Notes: a model not told the origin generated them from the letters alone. A DNA stretch of 64,000 nucleotides from DATFVJ01 sp963851085 (GCA_963851085.1 CAWKNX010000019.1:62001-126000), one strand, 5' to 3'; shown: positions 8,325 through 18,078, counted from the first letter of the stretch. Made by a program: numbers and translations.

Positions 8325-9524
8325 CGTCCCCTGGCTCGCGGAGTTCCCCCCGGGCTCAGGGGGCTCCCCGGCAGCAGGGCGCCGCGCCTTCCCGGGCGGC
8401 GGCGCCGAGACTCGACATTGACCGGCTGATCGGCGATCCGAGGACCAGGATCATCGTCTGCTGCGGGTCCGGCGGCGTCGGCAAGACCACCACGGCCGCG
8501 GCGCTCGGGCTCCGGGCAGCTGAGCAAGGCAGGAACGTGGTCGTCCTGACGGTGGACCCGGCGCGGCGGCTGGCCCAGTCCATGGGGCTCACGGCGCTGG
8601 ACAACACACCGCGGGTGGTGGCAGGCACCGACCTCAGCGCCGGTGGCAGCCTGCACGCGATGATGCTCGATATGAAACGGACCTTCGACGAGATCGTCGA
8701 AGCGCATGCCGAGCCCGGGCGGGCGGCGCAGATCCTGGCCAACCCGTTCTACCAGTCACTTTCTTCGAGCTTCTCCGGCACACAGGAATACATGGCGATG
8801 GAGAAGCTAGGTCAGCTCAGGCGCGCGGACGAGTGGGACCTGGTCGTCGTGGACACGCCGCCGAGCCGGTCGGCACTCGACTTCCTCGACGCGCCGCAGC
8901 GGCTCGGCCGCTTCCTCGACGGCCGGCTGCATCAGGGTGCTGATGGTCCCTGCCCGGGCAGGCGGGCGTGCCTACATGAAGGTGCTGAGCGCGGGGTTCG
9001 GAATGGTGACCGGGGTACTCACCAAGGTGCTCGGCGCCCAGGTGCTCAGGGACGCGCAGACATTCGTGTCCGCGCTCGACACGATGTTCGGCGGGTTCCG
9101 CGAACGTGCCGAGCACACGTACCAGCTTCTGCAGGCGCCAGGCACCGCGTTCGTCGTCATCGCCGCACCTGAGCCCGACGCGCTGCGCGAGGCCTCGTAT
9201 TTCGTGGAGCGGCTCGCGGACGAGCGCATGCCGCTGGCTGGCCTCATCGTCAACCGGGTGCACCGTTCGACAGCGGCGCGGCTTTCCGCGGCGCGGAGCC
9301 TGGCTGCCGCGGAAAACCTCAACGGCACTCGCTATCCGCTGGCCGCGGCGGTGCTGCGGCTGCACGCCGACCTGATGCAGCTTCAGGCCCGCGAGCAGCG
9401 GCTCGCTGAGCATTTCACGTCAGCCCATCCCGCCGTGCCCGTCACCGAGGTGCCCGCCCTCGCGGAGGACGTGCACGACCTCGACGGCCTGCGGACTATC
9501 GGGAAGTACCTCACCACGGCGTGA
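8321..9524 (+). pseudogene. Second ArsA-like ATPase (Rv3680-like), frameshifted
   Basis: The first frame (from ATG 8321) gives CGSGGVGKTTTAAALGLRA, VLTVDPARRLAQSMG, VVVDTPPSRSALDFLDAP and then RLGRFLDGRL; after base 8930 it turns into arginine-rich nonsense. The rest of the protein (VLMVPARAG, FGGFRERAEHTYQLL, PEPDALREASYFVERLADE, ...) continues in another frame from 8937 to 9524. Removing one C at 8930 restores CTG-ATC-AGG-GTG-CTG and a full-length ~400-residue product. Either the gene is dead or the base is a sequencing error. The partner gene upstream is intact and universally co-occurs, so I lean to error. Confidence 0.82.
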
Positions 9525-9552
9525 GATATCCGATCTGCCTGCAAGGTCTGCT

Positions 9553-9580
9553 CCCGCCGCACCGCGGGCGGTGCGGCGGG
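9553..9580. terminator. Perfect 12-bp hairpin between convergent genes
   Basis: CCCGCCGCACCG and its exact complement CGGTGCGGCGGG flank a CGGG tetraloop. It lies between the end of the ArsA-like gene (9524, plus) and the end of the WhiB gene (9790, minus) and suits both as a bidirectional terminator. Confidence 0.75.
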
Positions 9581-9789
9581 ACCTGGCCGGTGGCGGTCAG
9601 GTGCCGGGGTACTCAGTTGCCCGGGTACCCCCAGGTTGCCCCGGGGTGCCCAGGTTTGCCGGGTGCCGGGCGCGGAGAGATGGGCCCGGCGTCCCGTCGT
9701 GTGCGGCGCTTGAGTCGCTGAACTGGCCAGTGGTCGGTAAGCGGGGTCCTTTGAGCCGTACAGCCAAAGAAGACTCCTCTTACCGCCCG

Positions 9790-10107
9790 CTAACTGGCCA
9801 CAAGCTCGTCGTCGCTCAGCTCGTCCTCACCGCTGGCCTCGTACTGGGCGCGGGCGTCCTCAAGAAGCGCGTGCCAAGAGGTCACGTCCGGCCGCCGACG
9901 CAGCAGCGCACGGCGCTCCCGCTCGGTCATGCCGCCCCAGACGCCGAACTCGATGCGGTTGTCGAGCGCGTCGGCGAGGCATTCGGTGCGCACGGGGCAG
10001 CCGCGGCAGATCAGCTTTGCGCGGTTCTGCGCCGCCCCTTGCACGAACAGCTCATCAGGATCACTCCCCTTGCACGCGGCGCGTGCAGTCCAGTCCGTGA
10101 TCCACAT
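9790..10107 (-). CDS. WhiB-family Fe-S transcription factor (WhiB4-like)
   Basis: A 105-residue Wbl protein. Four cysteines that bind a 4Fe-4S cluster are C12, C34, C37 and C43 (ICRGCPVRTEC), followed by the turn GVWGG at 55-59 and a basic helix RRALLRRRP. I start at ATG 10107, with AAGGAG before it, although the frame runs further up. The stretch DPDELFVQGAAQ and the neighbours (ArsA pair on one side, PonA2-like PBP on the other) match M. tuberculosis WhiB4 (Rv3681c), a redox-sensing regulator. It is divergent from the PBP gene. Confidence 0.93.
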   Translation of the reverse strand: MWITDWTARAACKGSDPDELFVQGAAQNRAKLICRGCPVRTECLADALDNRIEFGVWGGMTERERRALLRRRPDVTSWHALLEDARAQYEASGEDELSDDELVAS

Positions 10108-10416
10108 GTGGCCCCACTCCTTCGGTGTCACGCCCACAGCGGGCGTCACGCTGGATGGCGTTCACTTGCGGTCTCGGCCGACGGGCGCGGACGTCGGGCC
10201 GCTTTTTAGCTGCGAAGGCACAACTTACGGAAGTCCCGCCGGTATGACCAGACCCCGATAGGCCCATTTCGTGGATAGCCCGCCTGGGTCATGCAGCCGG
10301 TAAGGACTAGTCACGCACAGCAATAGCCGGACATGATATGCCCTGATTCAGACCTTTGACCAGCGTCTGACCAGGCACGCTCACGATTAGGTCAGCCGCG
10401 GGCGTACCCTGGTCGC
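10108..10416. other. Divergent promoter region, whiB / penicillin-binding protein
   Basis: About 310 bp with no gene. It must hold both promoters. TTGACC at 10356 and a nearby second TGACCAG (10368) form a short direct repeat upstream of the PBP gene; no convincing -10 box at standard spacing could be picked out. Confidence 0.4.
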
Positions 10417-12651
10417 GTGCTGACCACAGGCCTTGTCGGAAAGACGAACGCGCTCGCCAGGCTTATTACCATGTCAGCAGTCGGCGGATTGCTGGCCGCT
10501 GGTGTGCTGCTCCCGGCGGTCGGCGGGCTCGGTATCACGGCGCGTAACGCGGCCGACAAGTTCCAGGCCCTGTCGGCCAATCTTCCCAGTCAGCTACCGG
10601 AACGGTCCGAGATCCAGGACAGCAAGGGCCACGTGCTCGCCTACTTCTACGGCCACGTGTATGGCCAGTCGAACCAGGTCATCGACCGGGTGCCGGTGAG
10701 CTTCGGCCAGATCGCGCCCATCATGCGCGAGGCGATCGTCGCGATCGAGGACTCCCGCTATTACGAGCACGGCGGGATTGACATCAAGGGCACGGTGCGC
10801 GCGGCCATCCAGGATCTGCACGGAAGCAGCGTCCAGGGCGGGTCGACGATCGCGCAGCAGTACGTCAAGAACGTGCTGATCCTTACCGCGAAGAACAAGG
10901 CGCAGGCCCAGGTAGCGGCCTCGGAGACGCTCGCACGCAAGATCAAGGAGCTGCGCTACGCGGTCGCCGTCGAGCACCAGATGACCAAGAACCAGCTGCT
11001 CGCCGACTACCTGAATGTCGCCTACTTCGGTGAGCAGGCCTACGGAGTGGAAGTGGCGGCCGAGCGCTTTTTCGGCACGACCGCCGCGGCCCTGACACTG
11101 CCGCAGGCCGCGCTGCTCGCGGGCATCGTGGAGAACCCCTCGGCCAATGACCCGATGACCCATCCGAGTGTCGCGCTGACGCGCCGTAACACGGTGCTCG
11201 CCCGGATGGCACAGCTCGGAGTGATCAGCCAGGCGCAGGCGGCCACTGCGGAAAGCAGCAAGATCGGGCTGCGGCCAACCACGGAGCCGAGCGGATGCAC
11301 GACCAGCTATGCCCCGTTCTTCTGCGACTACGTCTACCAGGTGATCAATACCGACCCGGCCTTCCATCAGGCCGCCACCCTGCTCGACGGAATCGGCGGC
11401 CTGACGATCCGCACGACGCTGAATCCCACCGACCAGCGGGCCGCGCAGCGCGCGGTAGACTACATGCTCCCGGCCAGAAGCTCGGACTACAACCCGGGCC
11501 GGAACGCCGACACCGAGGTTATGATCCAGCCTGGCACGGGCAGGATCCGCGCGATCGGGATCGACCGTCCGTATGGCATGGGCCGCGGGCAGACGGTGAA
11601 CAACTACGCGGTCGGGCCGCAGTACGACGGTGGATATGGGGTCCAGATCGGATCCACCGGCAAGGTGTACGTCATGGTCACCGCGCTGCTCCAGGGGATT
11701 CCCTTCGGCTTCAGCATGAGCACACCCCAATCGACCACGGTCAGCGGTTACTCCAACTGCAAGGGCCAGCCGGCCGGTGAAGGGGACGCGGGCGCCGGTT
11801 CCTGGACCTTGCACAACGACGAGAGCGAGGGTGGCGGGAACCACACGCTGTACACGGGCACGACCTATTCGATCAACACGTTCTTCGCCCGCCTGGAGCA
11901 GAAGGTGGGCCTGTGCCAGACCGTGCAGACGGCCTCCCGGATGGGGCTCACCTGGCCGGACGGTGTGTCGCTGCTGAAACCAGACCCTAAGGAGGGCCAC
12001 GCTCAGAGTGCGGACAACGACCCGTCCTTCACACTCGGTGCCGAGAACGTCGCCCCCATCGACGTGGCAGCCGCCGACGCGACCTTGCCCGCGCGTGGCA
12101 TCTACTGCCACCCGGTCGCGGTGACCTCGATCAGCGACAGGAACGGCAAGCAGCTTCCGGTGGAGTCAGCAGGATGTCACCGGGCAATTCCTGCCGCCGT
12201 CGCCGACGCGGCAAACTACATTCTCCGGGGCGACCTCACCGCGGGGACCGCGGTGAGCGACGCGATCCCCGGTCTTCCTTCAGCGTCAAAGACCGGCACG
12301 GCAGACCAGTACACCTCGGCGTTCTTCGTCGGCTACACGCCCAACCTGCTCGGGGCCGTGTGGGTCGGGAATCCCAGGGGCCTTATCGGGATGGTGGGCG
12401 AGTCGTCCTGTTACCGCCTTGGCTGCGTCGGCTCGATGTACGGCAGCATGGCGCCAGGCAAGACCTGGCAGATGTCATTCATGAATGCGGCGCTGCCCAG
12501 CCCGCCGCGGGACTTCGTCGGCGTGCCGCCCGACAGCCAGTTCTTCAGCAAGGGCAACGGCCAGTACGTGCCGCCGACGCCCAAGCCAAGGCAGCCACAG
12601 CCAACGCCCAGCCCGCGTGGCCGTGGTCACGGCCGGCCACCGGGTGGCTGA
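10417..12651 (+). CDS. Class A penicillin-binding protein (PonA2-like)
   Basis: A 744-residue bifunctional murein synthase. A membrane anchor is at about residues 14-40, then a family 51 glycosyltransferase domain with the catalytic motif EDSRYYEHGGID and GGSTIAQQYVKN. The transpeptidase keeps all three motifs: S413-T-G-K416, S-I-N in TTYSINTFF, and K625-T-G in SASKTGTADQY. The C-terminus is a proline/arginine-rich tail; unlike mycobacterial PonA2, no PASTA domain is present. GTG start at 10417. Position beside WhiB and the phosphoesterase matches Rv3682. It works outside the membrane in wall assembly. Confidence 0.95.
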   Translation: MLTTGLVGKTNALARLITMSAVGGLLAAGVLLPAVGGLGITARNAADKFQALSANLPSQLPERSEIQDSKGHVLAYFYGHVYGQSNQVIDRVPVSFGQIAPIMREAIVAIEDSRYYEHGGIDIKGTVRAAIQDLHGSSVQGGSTIAQQYVKNVLILTAKNKAQAQVAASETLARKIKELRYAVAVEHQMTKNQLLADYLNVAYFGEQAYGVEVAAERFFGTTAAALTLPQAALLAGIVENPSANDPMTHPSVALTRRNTVLARMAQLGVISQAQAATAESSKIGLRPTTEPSGCTTSYAPFFCDYVYQVINTDPAFHQAATLLDGIGGLTIRTTLNPTDQRAAQRAVDYMLPARSSDYNPGRNADTEVMIQPGTGRIRAIGIDRPYGMGRGQTVNNYAVGPQYDGGYGVQIGSTGKVYVMVTALLQGIPFGFSMSTPQSTTVSGYSNCKGQPAGEGDAGAGSWTLHNDESEGGGNHTLYTGTTYSINTFFARLEQKVGLCQTVQTASRMGLTWPDGVSLLKPDPKEGHAQSADNDPSFTLGAENVAPIDVAAADATLPARGIYCHPVAVTSISDRNGKQLPVESAGCHRAIPAAVADAANYILRGDLTAGTAVSDAIPGLPSASKTGTADQYTSAFFVGYTPNLLGAVWVGNPRGLIGMVGESSCYRLGCVGSMYGSMAPGKTWQMSFMNAALPSPPRDFVGVPPDSQFFSKGNGQYVPPTPKPRQPQPTPSPRGRGHGRPPGG

Positions 12652-12995
12652 CGCACCTTCCTGCCACGTGGCCCTGTCCTGCCCACCAGAGCGCCAGAGC
12701 CCGGCCCCGGTCCCTCGCCCAGCCAAGCCCGGGGCCCGGGTCCGGACCGGCCGTCGAGGACAGTTCGTGCTGCGTGAGGCCAGCGCCGCGGTGATGAGCC
12801 CGCAGCAGCGCGCCGGACCTGGCTTGTGGCGACCACTCGATCGCTCCACGGTGTCTCCATTCGCTCCAAGAGCACTGGACCCGCCCCCGCCGAGCCCGAC
12901 AGGAAACAGCCGCATGCTCCCCGCGTGCCGGCCCTGCCGCGCGAACGTATGCCCGCCGACGAGTGCCGCCAGGCACCGGACCCCACGCGGGCCCG
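12652..12995. other. Intergenic, convergent genes
   Basis: 344 bp between two convergent genes. GC-rich, with no protein of recognisable family in any frame and no clear hairpin terminator noticed. Confidence 0.4.
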
Positions 12996-13451
12996 TCAGG
13001 TAGCGAGCTGACGCCGCACCTCGGCAGCCACCCGGGCACCGTCCGCCCGGGCGGCGACCCGCGGAGTCAGCACCTTCATCACCTGGCCGATGCCCCGTGG
13101 CCCTTGCGCTCCGGTCTCGTTGATCGCGGCGGCCACGAGATCGGCCAGTTCCGCGTCGCTGAGCTGCGCAGGGAGGTAACCGGCGATCACCTCGGCCTCC
13201 GCGCGCTCGGCCGCGGCCTGCTGCGGCCGGCCCTCGGTCTCGAACGCCTCTGCCGCCTCCCGGCGCTTCTTTGCCTCCCTGGTAAGGATTTTGACGATCT
13301 CGGCGTCCGAGAGCTCGCGGGCGGCTGAGCCCGCCACCTCCTCGTTGGTGATCGCTGTCAGCGTCATCCGGATGGTCCGGGTCCGCACCGCGTCCCGCGC
13401 CTTCATCGACGTGGTCAGGTCGGCGCGAAGCTTGTCCTTGAGTTCAGGCAT
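12996..13451 (-). CDS. GatB/YqeY domain protein
   Basis: A 151-residue YqeY-family protein. It starts at ATG 13451 (MPELKDKLRADLTTSMKARD), and has the family stretches VRTRTIRMTLTAI, REAKKRREAAEAFE and the C-terminal tRNA-binding-like helical part GRGIGQVMKVLTPRV-like. This is the free-standing version of the C-terminal domain of the GatB amidotransferase subunit; its cell role is not settled. Frames upstream of the ATG are arginine-rich and unlikely to be translated. Confidence 0.9.
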   Translation of the reverse strand: MPELKDKLRADLTTSMKARDAVRTRTIRMTLTAITNEEVAGSAARELSDAEIVKILTREAKKRREAAEAFETEGRPQQAAAERAEAEVIAGYLPAQLSDAELADLVAAAINETGAQGPRGIGQVMKVLTPRVAARADGARVAAEVRRQLAT

Positions 13452-13639
13452 GGCCACCATCCTGCCGTCCTGGGAGCAGCGCCTACCGTTCCGGCGTCTG
13501 CAGGCGTGGCGCAACCAGGGCAGGCAGCCGGGCACGACCGCAGTCCGGCTGCCGCGCCGCGGCGCGGCGGCACCTGCCGGAGGGCGGGCAACATCGCTCA
13601 TGGCGCGGGTCACCAGCGCGGGCATGACACCATGAGACG

Positions 13640-14581
13640 GTGAGATCACCAGCCCTCATCACACTTGCCGCCACCGCCGCGGGCGTGGCCGGTCTTGGCT
13701 ACGTTTCGGCCGTTGAGCGCAATATGTTCCGGTTGCGCCGCCACACGGTGCCCGTTCTGCCCGACGGCGCCCGCCCCGTGCGGGTGCTGCACATCTCCGA
13801 CGCGCACCTCACACCACGGCGGCGCAAGCTCATGTCCTGGATGCGCACACTCGACGCCCTTGACCCCGATCTGGTGGTGAACACCGGAGACTCGATCGCG
13901 CATGCGGCAGCCGTTAAGTATTTTCTTGGTGCCCTCGGTCCATTGCTCGAGCGGCCGGGCGTATTCGTCTACGGATCCAATGACCTGTACTCGCCCGTGC
14001 CCAAGAATCCGGCACGCTACCTGTGGCGCACCAGCGCGACCGATCATGCCCGCAAGTCCCCTGACCTGCCGTGGGCCGAGCTTGGCGCCGGGATGACGGC
14101 GGCCGGGTGGCTCGACCTCAACAACAACCGCGGTCGCGTCAAGGCCGGCGATCTCGACATCGAGGTCGCGGGCGTGCACGACTCGCACGCCAGGAGGGAC
14201 CGCTACGAGCAGATCGCCGGCCCCGCCGACCCAGCGGCCGACCTGCGCCTCGGCCTGCTGCATTCGCCGGAGCCGCGGGTGATGGACCGCTTCGTCGCGG
14301 ATGGTTACGATCTGCTGCTCGCCGGGCACACCCACGGCGGCCAGATCCGCCTCCCGTTTCGTGGCGCGCTCGTGACCAACTGCGGGATCGAGACGGCACG
14401 GGTCAGCGGGCTTCACCGGCATCCGGCGGCCGGCCAGCCGACGCTCGATGGCCACCGCGCGTGGCTGCACGTGTCCGCTGGCCTCGGCACTTCGCCATGG
14501 GCACCGGCCCGCTTCTGCTGCCCACCCGAGGCGACGCTGCTGACCCTGGTGCCCGCCACTGGCGATCCCGGGCCTCAGTAA
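13640..14581 (+). CDS. Membrane-anchored metallophosphoesterase (Rv3683-like)
   Basis: A 313-residue calcineurin-type phosphoesterase. A hydrophobic N-terminus (about 4-22) is likely a membrane anchor. Metal-binding motifs are in order: HISDAHLTP (D-x-H), VNTGDS (G-D), VYGSND (G-N-D in place of G-N-H), and LLAGHTHGGQI (G-H-x-H). It resembles YaeI/UDP-2,3-diacylglucosamine-hydrolase-like enzymes. Same place as Rv3683 after the PonA2 gene. GTG start. The natural substrate is unknown. The D in place of H in the third motif is common in this subfamily. Confidence 0.92.
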   Translation: MRSPALITLAATAAGVAGLGYVSAVERNMFRLRRHTVPVLPDGARPVRVLHISDAHLTPRRRKLMSWMRTLDALDPDLVVNTGDSIAHAAAVKYFLGALGPLLERPGVFVYGSNDLYSPVPKNPARYLWRTSATDHARKSPDLPWAELGAGMTAAGWLDLNNNRGRVKAGDLDIEVAGVHDSHARRDRYEQIAGPADPAADLRLGLLHSPEPRVMDRFVADGYDLLLAGHTHGGQIRLPFRGALVTNCGIETARVSGLHRHPAAGQPTLDGHRAWLHVSAGLGTSPWAPARFCCPPEATLLTLVPATGDPGPQ

Positions 14582-14727
14582 CGCCGGGCCAGGCACCGCG
14601 TTTCTGCGATCCGCCGGTCCGAGGGTGCGCCCAGCCGCGGGGGCGGCGGGAGCGGGAGTGGCCCGCAGTCCGCTAGACTCTCGGGAATCCGGGCTCACCC
14701 CCGGACCGGGATCGCGGACGCGGTCGC

Positions 14728-14804
14728 CGGGGTGTGGCGCAGCTTGGCAGCGCGCTTCGTTCGGGACGAAGAGGCCGCCGGTTCAAATCCGGCCACCCCG
14801 ACCA
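14728..14804 (+). tRNA. tRNA-Pro (anticodon CGG)
   Basis: Acceptor stem CGGGGTG/CACCCCG is perfect; anticodon stem CTTCG/CGAAG holds the loop TTCGGGA, anticodon CGG; T arm has GGTTCAAATCC. Discriminator A at 14801 is followed by an encoded CCA (14802-14804). tRNA-Pro genes are known integration sites for actinomycete integrative elements such as pSAM2, and here an element remnant follows directly. Confidence 0.97.
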
Positions 14805-14819
14805 TCCAGTCCCAGCTAG

Positions 14820-14853
14820 ACGGCCTGATCGCCCGGTGTGGCGGTCGGGCCGT
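14820..14853 (+). terminator. Hairpin after tRNA-Pro
   Basis: A 14-bp stem, continuous if G-U pairs are allowed (ACGGCCTGATCGCC with GGCGGTCGGGCCGT), closes a CGGTGT loop 16 bp after the tRNA CCA. It is well placed to end tRNA transcription. Confidence 0.65.
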
Positions 14854-15072
14854 TGATCGTTTGACCGTCATTCGACCGTGAGATTCGGCGTCAGATCCCG
14901 GCCGCGACCGTCACGGCGCGGCCTTTTCATGGCGCTCGTCTTCATGGCGCTCGTCGTCGCCTGCTGCGGGCCGCTGGGCGGTTCTGGGCGGGTTCATGGG
15001 CTGCGTCCGCGCGTTGGCGGCGGTTGGATAGTGGGGCGCATCGGCGTATAGAGAGGATCTTGCTGCTGTTTG

Positions 15073-16572
15073 CTAGGCGGCCTGAAGCTTGGCGGTGTGA
15101 ATCCTTCCGGAGAGTCGAGCCGGGCCAGATCCGCGGCAGTTCTCGTCCGGTCCCCGTACGCCTTCCGGGCGCCGCACTTGGTCGGCGGGCCGAGTGCGGC
15201 CTGGTACTGGCACGGTCGCGGCGCGAAGGCGATCGGCGGCAGCGCGGGCGGCTGACGCCTGAGCCGCGTGGCGCTGGGCGTATCGCAGCTCGGCCACGGC
15301 GGTGGCCAGGTCGGCGAGGCTGGCAATTAGCCTCATCGCGGCTGCGGTGTCCTGGTCGCTGGCGGCCGCTGCGAGAGTGAGCAGCCGCACGGTCGCTCGC
15401 AGGCTGTTTCCGGCCGGTGTGGGGCGCGGGATGCGTCCATAACCCTGGCGGGCTGCGCGGTCGTAACTGTCGGCCGCTCGCCCGAGCGCCCGGTTGCCCA
15501 GGACGCTTGCGGCGACGTGCAAGGCGTCAGATGCGGCCCAGGCGGCGTCGGCGGCCGCCGGATCAGTGACCGCGAACCACCGGATCGCCTTGGCGGCTCG
15601 CGCGGCGGTATCGGCCGCGCCATCCCAGATGGCGCGGCGTTCACCGGCGGTCAGCCGGACGCCAGGCCGGACGCGCCGCATTGGCTCCGGACCCGTGGCG
15701 GGCCAGCGCTTGCGGAGCTTGGGCAAGGCGAGGTCGGCCGCGAGCTTCCCGCCGCCGTACCAGACCAGCCTGCCCTCGCGGTTCACATGCCCTGGCATGG
15801 CCACGGCTTAGCCGGTCACCTTGCCGGGGTCGCGCTGGCTGAACCGTTTGCGGAGGAGAATTCCGGCCGCCTCCAGGCGCGCGAAGAATTCCTGCTCGCT
15901 GCTCGCGCCAGCGGCGGCCGTGTGGGCGGCGCGCCTGAGCGTGACGCGGGGGGTCTCCTGCCAGCCGCGCCGGCGGGCGTGCTCGGTCTCGGCCCGGGTC
16001 GGGCGGCGTGCTGCGGTCCGGTCACCTGGCGCGGTACCGCGCAGGCCGTACCGGCGCTCGATGGCCCGGCAGGCTTCGCGGACACGGTAGAAGTCGTTCC
16101 AGATCCGCGGCTTGGTTCCGTCCTGCCGGGCGAGGGTGGCGACGAGGTGGATGTGATCGGCCGCGTGACGGACCGCGACCCAGCGCACCGCCTCATCGTC
16201 GCCGCGCGGGGCCAGGCCGGTCCGGTGCAGGATCTCTTCCGCGACCTCAGCCCACTGGTCATCGGAAAGAATGGGATCCTCAGGCGCGGCACGGACCACG
16301 CAGTGCCAGACGGGCTTGCCGAAGCCGTTGCGGCCGAGCGCGGCGAGCGGCTGGCTGAGCAATCCGTTGAGCGGCCGAAAATCCCGCGTTCCGTCCGCTC
16401 GGAGCGGTGGTTCCAATTCCGCCGGATGCCGCCACCCGGCGATCAGGCGCGGATCGAGATGTTCCTCGTTTCTCTGGGGGTCAGCGGATTGCGATTCGGG
16501 CATTCTCGCGTCGCGCCAGCTCAAGGCCAAGTGCGATGGCGACTCGTTGTGCAACAGGTGTGGTGCACGCAT
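15073..16572 (-). pseudogene. Relaxase/mobilization nuclease split by one stop codon
   Basis: The 5' part (16572 to 15808) is the relaxase domain of actinomycete integrative elements: VWHCVVRAAPEDPILSDDQW, the metal-binding histidines in HAADHIHLVATL, and EFFARLEAAGILLRKR. The second part (15804 to 15073) is its usual C-terminal half: GRLVWYGGGKLAADLALPKL, then YGRIPRPTPAGNSLR and an alanine-rich helix. They are in one frame; between them ...GKVTG-TAA-AVAMPG replaces the Tyr codon normal in homologues (G-Y-x-V-A-x-P-G), so a single base made a stop at 15808-15810. The extreme N-terminus with the catalytic Tyr region is also not recognisable. Relaxase nicks DNA at oriT for conjugative transfer; this copy should be dead. 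Confidence 0.8.
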
Positions 16573-17314
16573 GGTGCTCGCGGATTTGGCCTGTGCTTAT
16601 CCCGGCGCGTCTTGTCCACGAACGGTGGACGGCGGCGTCGCGGGTGCGCGCGTTCCCGGCCGGGGTGACCCTCCCGGTGCCCTTGACGGGCAGCGGGAGG
16701 CCAGACAGGTCGACGGGTTCCCAGGCGTGCCTGCTGCGCTCGCCGCGCCAGGTCGGGCGGACAAGGCCGACGGGCCGCCCGGCGACCAGGACGTGCCAGG
16801 CCCGGGTCTCGGCCCAGTCCGGTGCCCGCGCCAGCTCGTAACGGGCCTCGGCGATGATCTCGACGGTGATCCTCGAGATGGCCACCCTGGGCCGGGCGGC
16901 GGCCTTGGGACCGGGAGGGGGCGGCGCACTGCGGCCGGGCCGCCGGGAATCCCCGGCTTCCCGGCTGCCGGCGGCGGGTGCGGGCCGAGCACCGGGGATG
17001 TTCCGGGGTGCGGTGTCCACTGATGGTGGACGCGGGAAGCGCCGGGCGAGGCCGGCGTGGCGTTTCTGGGCGGTCTGCCGGTTGCGGGCGCCGAGTACGG
17101 CGGCCGAGATCTGGGACCAGCTTGCCCCGCCGCTGCGGGCCGCCTCGATGAGGGCGAGTTCGCCGCGCTCGAGGTCGCCGGCTAGGCGCCGGGCGGCGCT
17201 GAGCGCGGCGAGGGCCGTGGCCGTGTCGGGCGGGCTGCTGCCGCGGGCCGCGCTGAGGAGGCCCGCCAGGGCCTCCTCAGCGCCGGCGTCCACCGCCGGT
17301 GGACGCCCGGTCAC
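16481..17314 (-). CDS. Mobile-element HTH protein upstream of the relaxase
   Basis: A 277-residue protein from GTG 17314, overlapping the DUF6262 stop by 4 bases. Residues about 45-95 hold a Myb-like helix-turn-helix (ARSGGASWSQISAAVLGARN and RQTAQKRHAGLARR). The middle is Pro/Gly-rich linker; the second half (about 140-215) has AWHVLVAGRPVGLVRPTWRG, seen in proteins coded beside relaxases in actinomycete elements. It may be an accessory mobilization or regulatory DNA-binding factor, but that is inferred only from context. Its 3' end overlaps the 5' end of the broken relaxase gene by about 90 bp, a sign that the junction is degraded. Confidence 0.6.
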   Translation of the reverse strand: MTGRPPAVDAGAEEALAGLLSAARGSSPPDTATALAALSAARRLAGDLERGELALIEAARSGGASWSQISAAVLGARNRQTAQKRHAGLARRFPRPPSVDTAPRNIPGARPAPAAGSREAGDSRRPGRSAPPPPGPKAAARPRVAISRITVEIIAEARYELARAPDWAETRAWHVLVAGRPVGLVRPTWRGERSRHAWEPVDLSGLPLPVKGTGRVTPAGNARTRDAAVHRSWTRRAGISTGQIREHHACTTPVAQRVAIALGLELARRENARIAIR

Positions 17315-17781
17315 GGCTCGCGTCCCGGGCGGGCGTTCCTGCGCGGGCCGCCGTTGAGCTGGGCCATCAGCTCGCGGTTGGCGGCGCGGGCGGCGTCGAG
17401 TTCCTCGCCGCGTTCCTCCATCTGGCGGGTGAGGCCGGCGGTTTCCTGCTCCAGTTCGGTGATCCGCCGCTTGAGCTTGTCGATGTCCTCGGGCGCGCCG
17501 AGGCCGGACTCGCGCCATGCCTGCTCGCCGAGGATCTGCGACAGCTTGGCCTCCAGCTGGCGGATGCGGGCGGCCTGGCGCGCGATCTGGCCCTGGGCGT
17601 TGGCCAGGTCGGCCTGGAGCGAGGCGCGGCTGGCCGCCGGGCCGCCGTGCTCCGCGGCGGTGGGGCGTTCCTGGGCAAGGCAGGCGTGGGCGACGTGAAG
17701 CGGTTCGGTGACAAACCGGTCGTCATCGAGTTCGCGTCCGGCGGCGCCAAGATCGAGGTTGCGGGAAGGGCTGAGCATCAC
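17311..17781 (-). CDS. DUF6262-like coiled-coil protein, N-terminally truncated
   Basis: 156 residues. From about residue 50 the sequence (SRASLQADLANAQGQIAR, QLEAKLSQILGEQAW, LGAPEDIDKLKRRITELEQE) is a long coiled coil like the C-terminal half of DUF6262 (TnpC-like) proteins that accompany site-specific recombinases in actinomycete elements. The normal HTH in the N-terminal half is replaced by an unrelated stretch (LDLGAAGRELDDDRF), so the gene seems to have lost its start. The stop overlaps the start of the next gene. Confidence 0.55.
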   Translation of the reverse strand: MMLSPSRNLDLGAAGRELDDDRFVTEPLHVAHACLAQERPTAAEHGGPAASRASLQADLANAQGQIARQAARIRQLEAKLSQILGEQAWRESGLGAPEDIDKLKRRITELEQETAGLTRQMEERGEELDAARAANRELMAQLNGGPRRNARPGREP

Positions 17782-17832
17782 GCCCTGGTGACCGGGCCCA
17801 TGACGACATCGTCCACGCCCGCGCCACGCTAG

Positions 17833-17855
17833 GTGCTTGAGGTTCCCTCAAGCAC
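17833..17855. repeat. 10-bp perfect inverted repeat
   Basis: GTGCTTGAGG and CCTCAAGCAC around TTC, about 225 bp upstream of the sulfatase start and 50 bp before the DUF6262-like start on the other strand. Could be a terminator or a dimeric operator; nothing decides between them. Confidence 0.5.
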
Positions 17856-18078
17856 AAATGTTGTCTATGCGGTGTGGCTCGTGCGGTGATGCCGAGGTGG
17901 TGAAAAAGGACCTGCATGCCGATACATCGTTATGGACATGGATCGCCGGCACTGCCGCGCCGGTGATGCCTCGCGCGAGCGGAGCAGTAGTCATCCATGC
18001 TGGGTGATGTGGGCTCCGCCACGGCGCCGCAAGATATGCGTCATCAGTGGGCGCAGGGGAACCGTGGGAGGGGTCTAA

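Noticed and set aside
9590..9680. CAGGTTGCCCCGG-like repeats after the ArsA pair
   Set aside because: Irregular low-complexity G/C runs with no constant period.
17782..18078. Integrase or excisionase near the element
   Set aside because: No tyrosine-recombinase or HTH-17-like frame is present in this gap or anywhere between tRNA-Pro and the sulfatase.
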